From: Saccharum officinarum
Lineage: Eukaryota > Streptophyta > Magnoliopsida > Poales > Poaceae
Assembly (NCBI GenBank): GCA_020631735.1
Contig: CM036223.1
Location: 10,082,191 to 10,146,190, forward strand
Direction: 5' to 3'
DNA: 64,000 bases
In this document: positions 57,019 through 64,000 of the stretch, piece after piece
How positions within the stretch are numbered: position 1 is the stretch's first letter
Layout: the number at the start of each line of letters is the position of its first letter
The notes under the pieces: generated by a model
Told to the model about the DNA's origin: nothing
The model's input: the letters and a program-made list of their open reading frames with translations, nothing else
Databases searched by the model: none
Program-made: the position numbers and the translations under genes

Positions 57019-58050
57019 CAGTTAGAAGAGTCAAGGGCCAATTGGGCCTTAGCCCGTTAGGGTTAATTAGTCGCTTGCTTAGGGGCCAAGTAAGACATCT
57101 TCTCTGTATGAGGAGATGTATCAATCTAATCAAGCAAGAGATTAGAAGGAAAAACCTTCTTTCTTGCCGGCGTTCCTAGCTCCTCACAGCCCTAGCCGTC
57201 GGTCCTCTGCCTCTCTCATGTGAACAGTACCCACGGGTACGGTAACACCGCGGGCACTGTAGCCTCCGCCATCGCTCCCCTCGACTCTCCCCTTTCGATC
57301 CCAACAGCCCACATAACAATCTGGTATCGGAGATGCCAGGTTACGATGAGTCGCTGTCGGTTACTTGCTCACCGATGACGCCAGATCAGTTGACCGTGGC
57401 CATCACCGATCTCGTCCGTTCCGTCGCCGCCATCTAGTCCTACCTCGGCATACCGCCGCTGCAACCAGCCAGCTGGCTGCTGTCGCAATCGGTCGTGGTC
57501 TCTCTGCCACCGGTTTTCCCCTACGGGATGCCAGGTTACGACACGACGCTGCTGCCGGGCACGATGCTGCTGCCGTTCCAAGATGTGCAGCCAACGATGC
57601 AGCCAACATTGCAGCAGATCGAGCAGGGGATGGACATCACGACGGAGCCGGCAAGGAAGATGCTTACCTGCAAGGTGTCTGCGGCGGTGCGGCTACAGGC
57701 TGCGGCGTGTGGCCTCCTGGCACGACGGCAGGCGCAAGAGATGCGTGCCATCGCCACCTCGGGTGGCGAACTCGGCGTCTACAGCACCGGCGTTTGGGGA
57801 CGTGGGTGTGTGGCCACCCATAGGCAGACCTTAATTAGCGCTGCCATGCTCCGGCACCGGCCGTCGCAAGGGCGCCTCCGCTGGCCACAAGTTCGCCTTC
57901 ATCAGCCTCCTCCAGTTCAATGTCAAGGCCACAACCCGGCCTTTGTTGAGGGCCGGACCCTCTCTCTTCAAGCTGCTGGATGGGGGTCACCTTTATTCAA
58001 AGATGCAGTGAAAATAAAGAGTTCACGTCGTGCCTTATGGCCGAATAACT
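57019..58050 (+). mobile_element. Truncated copia-like LTR element B
   Basis: The LTR (about 57019-57318, GTTAGAAGAGTCAAGG to CACATAACA) is followed by TGGTATCGGAGATG, an initiator-Met-type primer-binding site. Internal sequence starts MPGYDESLSVTCSPMTPDQL and, from 57495, has an open frame with MDITTEPARKMLTCKVSAAV and RLQAAACGLLARRQAQEMR, an IQ-motif-like basic helix. No protease, integrase or polymerase follows. It is the same family as element A at 38.0 kb, with fewer stops. It interrupts the PDS5 relic. Confidence 0.78.
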
Positions 58051-58570
58051 AAATAAGCCGAGATGTAAAAAAACTTGTTTTTAAATGATAGGTTTGTGTC
58101 AAGTCAAGTTAGGTTGCAGCTCGAGAACGAGCTGCATGCAGTGGCGAATCCAACTCAAGAAATGACCTAGGGCGAATCCAGCATGAGAAATCACGAAAAT
58201 CCTAAAATTCCCAATTCAACAATGTCCAAATCCAAAATCCCCAAACAATAGCGGCCTACAGGCTGGAGGCAGCACGGTAGGCTGGGGCCTACCCGCCTGG
58301 GGACTGAGGACCGGCTGGCTGGCCGCCTAGGGACTTAGGACCAGCCGAGCGCCAGCGGCTTGGGCCTCGCGCTCTTACCACCGGCCAACTGGGAGCTGGC
58401 TACTGGGTGCTGCCCAATGCCGGCGGTCGAGCGGCAACGGCTTGGGTGGACGAGGAGGCGAGCTGGATGCCTTGATATGCTGGCGCCCGAGCGGCGAGCC
58501 GGGAGAGCGGAGGCAACGGGTGGCCGCTGCGAGCCCTAACTGGCTGCCTGGGGTGCTCGGCGGACGGACT
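58051..58570. other. GC-rich sequence at the broken edge of the PDS5 relic
   Basis: The PDS5-like frame ends after NLHQMKDN near 58590, and unrelated GC-rich sequence with CTGG-rich imperfect repeats follows (GGCTGGAGGCAGC, GGCCTACCCGCCTGG). Origin not recognised. It may belong to an inserted element. Confidence 0.4.
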
Positions 58571-59929
58571 GCTTCTGGGCAACGTTATCTTTCATCTGGT
58601 GCAAATTTTCTTCAGCTTTAGAAGTATCTGGAAAAAATGTTGCCATCTTTCTGAATGTCGCACAGATTTTCTTCTGTATTTCACTCTGATGGTTCCTCCT
58701 ACAGCACAACAAGCAGGCTTTGAGAGAAAAGGTCAATTGTTCTTGCCATTGCCGATAGATTAAGGAATTTACAAACCTTCCTTGCTCGAAGTGATAAATA
58801 TGCTTGCATCTCCAGTTGTAACTTAAAAGTAAAATTTCTTGAGTTCATCAGCATCAAGCGGTGGTGTGTACAGTTATATCACTTAAATATTATGTGTGGT
58901 AGATATATACCTTCTCTTCTGAGAAAAGATGATGTCCAAAGCCTTATTATGTTCTGGTTTGAAATAAGAAAAGAACACAATCCAATTGGTGCTCTCTCTT
59001 TTGGAGAAAGAGATGATGGAAAGAGTTCTTCAGCAAATATAAGCTCCATATTCTGTGGCCTGGCATATTAGAGGAGCTAGAATTCAGAATTGTGGGCGAG
59101 ATCCTATGTACTAATAAGGGAGAAAAAAGAACAAACTTGAAGGATTAAAAATATCAAAACAAAGAACCATAAGTTTAGCTGGGATTTGTTCATAATGAGT
59201 GTTGACTGTGGCAGTTCCTTTTGAGCATTTCTCAATTCTCACAGTAAGCCCAATACAGCTCCAGCAACTTATGCATTACATTTTTTCTAACGGGTGCCTG
59301 AAAAGCATGTTTGGGTGAAGCACTGTAGACAAATAACTGGACTGAGAAATATCAACATTTTATACTCACCTTTTTGTCATGTAGCCTCTCGGCTGCATGT
59401 AATATCAGTTTAGCAGAAGAAGAGCTAATACGATTCGATTTGGGTAAATCACAGACTGTGTGAGCAGCTCGGATCTTCACTTTCTCATAAAAATCTAATA
59501 ACCTCCCTTCAAGTGATGCTAAGAAATGAATGATAACATTAAAAGGGTGCTAACACAGCAATCTAGATAAAATAACAACTAAAATTAGCCTTACTAAGTA
59601 TATGTTGTGCTTCATCCCCAGTTATATCCATGTAGCAGGCTTTGGCTGCATCATTGCAGCAATACTAACTTCTGCAGATTTGTTAGAGAATCTGCTTAGG
59701 AATTCTACAAAAAACAACTTGTTTCCTTGACCAAAGCGAAGATTAGAGAAGGCAAGAAGCCTCCGAATCAGGTGGACTGCCTCCAGCCTTATATCAACTT
59801 GGTCACTCTACAGATGTAGATAGTACAAAATTTAGGAATAATAATATGCAGGTACAATGGTGTAACAAAGGAAGGAGGATAACATACGAGAAATTCATGT
59901 GTCAAGGGAATGACAGCAAAAAGGATCTG

Positions 59930-60400
59930 GGGGCATGGACATCTTCCAGGTGGTGGACCACGGCGTGGACGCTGCCCTTGTAGCCGAGATGGCGCAAGGG
60001 CACCTCCGCTTGAGATGTGGCTGCCTCCGTCTCCGACGTCCCCCGACTGGCAGATGTCCGCCATGTGCTCATGTTCCCTGTGCGCGGTGGCGTCCCATGC
60101 GTCCCATGCCTTCGCTAGACACAAGCTACGGCGCCGGTCACCGATTGGATCAGAGAAGGAGAAAGCGATGTTCCAACCAAGCTGACAGGCGGGCCCATGC
60201 ATGATGGTTTGAAACCTTGCCAGCATGGAGCGCCACATAAGCAAATCCGCTTAGCAAAACCACCTCAGGGGGGTTTTTTTTTGTCTGGTTTTTCAAAGTT
60301 TAAGGTGTATAACATCTAGTTTTATAGTTCAGGGGGTTAAGTAGACCACCCTAACCTAGATAGGTCAAGGGGTTATATAGACTTTTTTCATTTTAATTTT
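59930..60400. mobile_element. Probable insertion between PDS5-like exons
   Basis: A GC-rich block (59935-60200) directly joins the start of the exon encoding PQILFAVIPL. Next to it at 60255-60395 is AT-rich sequence containing AGTTTAAGGTGTATAACATC, CAGGGGGTTAAGTAGACCAC and AAGGGGTTATATAGAC, words found in grass MITEs. No clean inverted repeats or target duplication could be read, so the boundaries are approximate. Confidence 0.35.
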
Positions 60401-62448
60401 ATGATGTAATCTCCTAAGTTCATTAACCAGCATCTCCTTGTTAAAAATGCATAAGGATAAAGAAAATTACGAATGATAGGCACGGTGATGCACATTTACA
60501 TTTTTGAGACCCAGTATTGGAAGTCTCAATGACATGAGAGTTCCTAGATTCCTGCATTAAATGCTAAGTAGTACTACAAACAAAAGATAAGCTGATATAT
60601 AGTACTCGCAACAGTAACAAAATTTGCAAGCAACATGGCGGACAAATGCATTAGATCTGAATGATGGTTTTAACAAAGTATAAGAGAATAAATAACAATC
60701 AAGGAAGTAGATTTATTCTTACTTCACTATAGAGAAGGAAATTTCGACAATATCAAGAATCAAGTCCTCATGGCCAATGTTGAGCATGATCATAGAACAT
60801 CTAAGTGCAGCAACATTTTCCAATATTTTCATCCTTCTCGTAAGATATGCTGATAAATAGCCTAAATATTTCCTGTCAGAAAATGTTAACCAAGTGTTAT
60901 AGTGCAATCCTTGATTAAATTGTTCTTTTTCACTACTTATTCTCAAAAGTAAATGAAATTTTTTAGAAGCTTTGCTGTAAAAAAGTAACTATCATGTACT
61001 ACTTCCATTCATTGTTAGTAGACGTATTATGATTTGAAAAGGTCTTTGGAGATATACACTGAACACTAATTTCTCTTTAAATATATCATCAATCACTACA
61101 AAATCAATGTAGCATGAAAAGATATTTCAAATATGAATGTAATATATAACTTTTATACTGTAAGCATGCATATAATTTGACTAGATGTTACATTCATATT
61201 GTAGTGCATGACTTTTAAATAAATACCGTAAGTATTTCATCGCTAAAAGGTGGACCAGGTGCAAGGACACACATAACTTCGATAAAACAAACAGCAACAA
61301 GAAGTTTGACATCCTTATCCTTATGGTTGACTAAAGTGGTCCGGATTTGCTTAGAGCATGAAGAGCATCCTGCAGAGAGGATGATTACTAAACTCTGATA
61401 GTACACTTTCAGGTTGCTGCAGATAAGAACAGAAATGTGTTATGGAAGCGAAGAATATGAATCCACTATTCTTTTGAGCCTTTTTGTCATTATGGTTATC
61501 CAACTTGAGTATGTATAAATAATGGGCAACTAGTTTCAGAATAACATCTCTGCTAGGCTGAACTGTTTCAACAACTGGATCATCAACCTGCAGTAGCACA
61601 AAGCTAAAAGACAATAAATCAAGAAGATCCGATAAATGTCCAGGAAAAGGTTTGTAACAGGTTGCAAGAAAATCATTTTAGTGTCAACGGCTCACTGTCA
61701 ATTTATAGAAATAAGTATGACCATGCGTCATCTATCCTTTTATTCCTTATGTATATAAAAAAAAATTCAAGACTAGCTAGCAGCTTCCTCCAGTTATAGC
61801 AGTTCAGAAACAAAGTAAACATGGAACAACAAGCAGTGACAAGCAGTTGAACTGAATGTCCAAAACTCCACAATCACTTATCTGCTGCCTCCAATTGGCA
61901 AGTAGATCAAGGTGTCTTGTAAAACACTGGTGAATGTATTCCACGCATTTAAGAATAATAACCCACATAGACCCAAATCACCATCATTCCCCAAGTCTGA
62001 AACCAACTCTCGTAATATCTACTACACAAATATAAGCACCACATCCACCTTACCCCCACCTAAAAAAAGGCACCACATCCTCACGCATCCTCCACAAGTA
62101 TATACACAACTCCTTCAGTGGTACTACTCCACTCCGGCTTCGGATGAAAATCAGTACGTATTGCAACATGGCACTCAAATCCACCGTGATTATCAGCAGG
62201 CCACATCTATTCCCTGAACTCTACAACTACATATTTGAGTGGCAAATTCCACCGAACTCAAACTTAGCAAGGCCTGGCAGCGCTGCGTTTCACGGGAAAT
62301 GGATGCGCGCTGGTGTAGATGGAAGAGAAGTGGGTGGAAATGAGAAGTGGTCACCATGAGGAGCTTGGCAATGGCGTCCTTGCCTAAGCGCGGCTGCGCG
62401 AGGCGCTTCTCGACCGCCCCTCACGACTTGCTCCGGCGAGTCAGGCAT

Positions 62449-63280
62449 CGTGGTTGGCGGCGGCGGCGGCGGCGGCGGACCGGAACTTGGAAATCCGTGA
62501 AATCTAGAAAGAATGCTAAGCGGCGGCAGAACAGGTGTGGGAATGAATTGGAGAAAAGCAGTGTAGCAATTCGAAGAGCATATCTAAAACAATTTATATT
62601 ATTAGATTAGATATAGTATTGAGAAGTGCAAAAACAGATTGTCTAATAGTACGATTTTGCTCTCCAAAATTGACTCTGTATTTAGCATTGTTGACTGATT
62701 TTGACCCAAACCCGCTTCCCATCACGAGGGTGGGCGTACGGATGTTTGGTGCCGTCCACCCGTCCCGTCCTTGAGCGTGACGACAGCACCAGCGATGAGG
62801 CTAATCGTCATTGGAGACTTTTTTTATGTCTCCAACGAAACACGATAGGAGGCGTTTCGGGAGACAAAAGAGAGCCTATAGGTGTTACTGTCACAGTCAT
62901 TGAGGAGTACTGTACATCGATCGAGTCCTACCTGGCTACTTGTACCGGTGGGAAGGTGCCCCTCCGGAGCATGATACTCCGTGGCTCCGTGCGTAAAGAA
63001 AAAGGATAAAAATTCCACTTCAAAATACTCGCTTTCAAACGTGTGCCGTCGTTATTGGTCGGTAGTTTCAATTCCTTTTTCTCTCTCTAAAGTTAATCAA
63101 CATCTAAAATTATCATAAGCCAAACTATATTAACCTTGACCAGATGTATAAAAAAACAATACTTACAAGATTAAATTGGTATCACTAGATAAATCATAAA
63201 ATATAACCTAATTTGTATAGGGGCAGCATCTTGCTGCCGTGAGTGAATAATTGCCGCCAATACCCCCTCCCCCCTCCTCC
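62449..63280. other. Spacer between PDS5 relic and DUF6598 copy 3
   Basis: The first 20 bases include a GGC trinucleotide run 5' of the PDS5-like start. The rest has short open frames without domain matches. No element ends were recognised. Confidence 0.4.
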
Positions 63281-63284
63281 TTGC

Positions 63285-64000
63285 ACTAGGACGCAGTGAG
63301 CCGTGTCGATCAAGGACGAGGGCCACCCCGAGCGTCAGTGGGAAGGGGCTAGGGCTGGCATCCTCGACTTTGATCCCAAGCAGGGCAGCGTCTACTACTA
63401 ACGCCTACCACTTCGAGGACCTCGCCATGTCCGAACTCGTCGAGGAGTCGCGCCCATTGGTTCGATGAGGTTTACTGATAGAGTCTTCGACGAACACACT
63501 GGACCGGAGGTTTGTACGGCGGTGAATGTCTTGTTTGTCCAGGTGATCTCCTCAGATGTTGGCTTCCCGATCCAAGTCTATGGAATTGTCATCGCGCGAG
63601 ACATCACTGACTTCAAGCGCATCTATCTCTTCCGCCGTGACCGTGACCATTGCCAACTCATCAGCTCTAAGGATGAAGCGTTGATCTTGACTAGCCCTAA
63701 ACGAGGTCTTGCAATGTTGGATGGTAATTACGTCGAGACTGATATGAAGATCAAGCATGATGATCAAGGGCAGGACAGAGAACTCAGCAAAGGAGTCTTG
63801 AGCATCAAAGGCATAGTAGGACAGTCCTTGGAGAAATGCACAGTCAAAAAACTCTCTCTTCACACCAGGCTAAGCACCGTGGCGATGGTGTATGCGGTGG
63901 TGGTATCCGCGGTGGAGACAACTATCGCAATGGAAGTTGTAGAGGGTGAGTTCTGCGGAACAGTCACTGCCCACACCATCGGCGTCAAGAAGAGGATCAG
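63285..64000 (+). CDS. DUF6598-family copy 3, intronless, partial at window end
   Basis: Exons 1, 2 and 3 of the family are fused without introns. ILDFDPKQGSVYY at about 63358-63400 runs into PIGSMRFTDRVFDEHTG, and DHCQLISSKDEALILTSPKR crosses the position of intron 2. From ATG 63465 the frame is open to the window edge (VNVLFVQVISSDVGFPIQVY, LAMLDGNYVETDMKIKHDD, LHTRLSTVAMVYAVVVSAVE). Upstream, a stop after VYY and two compensating shifts break the N-terminal part. The lack of both introns fits a retrocopy, but an originally intronless paralogue is possible. The 3' end, which would show a poly-A tract or target duplication, lies outside. Confidence 0.75.

Larger units (their letters stand above)
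50582..62448 (-). pseudogene. PDS5-type sister chromatid cohesion cofactor gene, decayed and split by transposons
   Basis: PDS5 is a HEAT-repeat protein that regulates cohesin on chromosomes. Minus-strand exons follow the family order. 62448-62355 has MPDSPEQVV, then KRLAQPRLGKDAIAKLLM after a shift. 61590-61530 has ETVQPSRDVILKL. 61420-61228 has HKDKDVKLLVAVCFIEVM and PPFSDEILT. 60870-60722 has TRRMKILENVAALRCSMIML. 59935-59885 has PQILFAVIPLTHEFL. 59810-59595 has DQVDIRLEAVHLI. 59525-59373 has SLEGRLLDFYEKVKIRAAHT. 59300-59150 has VRKNVMHKLLELY. 59070-58910 has MELIFAEELFPSSLSPKERA. 58830-58778 has LQLEMQAYLSLRARK. 58700-58580 has EIQKKICATFRKMATFFPDT. Further C-terminal pieces lie near 55740, 55500-55385 and 51490-50582 (ILSKIGFLIVKELDKHC, VNRILKAHGPYN, ending SGEAVSKKKD). 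Frameshifts occur in most exons, and several family segments are missing, including that between the 60.7- and 59.9-kb exons. Confidence 0.85.

Noticed and set aside
63552..63863. Minus-strand 103-codon frame at the window end
   Set aside because: It mirrors the plus-strand DUF6598 frame, which has family similarity throughout.
1..64000. A new multi-gene system
   Set aside because: Apart from DUF6598 copies, the recognisable coding sequence is transposon-derived or pseudogenic; neighbouring genes share no functional logic that I can support.

Overview
This is plant nuclear DNA, almost certainly from a grass and probably a panicoid such as the sorghum, sugarcane or Miscanthus group. The reasons are intron-bearing genes of the grass-expanded DUF6598 family, MITE, CACTA and Stowaway families typical of these genomes, tRNA-derived Au-like SINEs, and layer upon layer of nested transposons. 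There are no operons, CRISPR arrays or bacterial signals. The organism is inferred from these families, not from a search. Two 100-base N blocks and several long pure G or C runs mark assembly gaps or weak sequence.

Layout: 1-7.1 kb holds an LTR fragment, an L1-type LINE on the minus strand cut on both sides by sequences starting TGTAACA, a GC-rich LTR-like stretch, and a complete 711-bp CACTA element with a TCC target duplication. 7.1-10.6 kb is AT-rich with scattered exon-like fragments I cannot name. 10.6-13.3 kb is the first DUF6598 gene. 13.6-16.2 kb is a complete 2.7-kb CACTA element with a Ulp1-like protease relic. 17.1-20.5 kb is a Mutator-like element with about 125-bp terminal inverted repeats and a decayed FAR1-type transposase. 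21.8-22.3 kb has the tail of an unidentified gene. 22.5-25.0 kb is repeat-rich.

25.8-30.7 kb is a multi-exon relic of the C-terminal half of a peroxisomal ABCD/COMATOSE-type ABC transporter, with two elements sitting in its introns. 30.9-35.8 kb is a decayed Ty3/gypsy element with one recognisable LTR, gag and an RNase H relic. 38.0-40.8 kb holds a truncated LTR element, a 776-bp element with a TTA duplication and a Stowaway MITE. 42.8-45 kb holds the N-terminus of a Mutator transposase and a gypsy LTR fragment.

46.2-48.7 kb is the second DUF6598 gene. 50.6-62.4 kb is the remains of a PDS5-type cohesin cofactor gene on the minus strand, colinear with the family from N- to C-terminus but split by an RTE-type LINE, a second truncated LTR element, a MITE and two SINEs, and carrying many frameshifts. 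The window ends inside a third, intronless DUF6598 copy.

The only plausible functional genes are the DUF6598 copies, and even these carry frame lesions in their first exon. I see no convincing new biological system. The most useful observations are the dispersed DUF6598 duplications with conserved promoter, the intronless third copy, and several elements whose ends and target duplications can be read directly.
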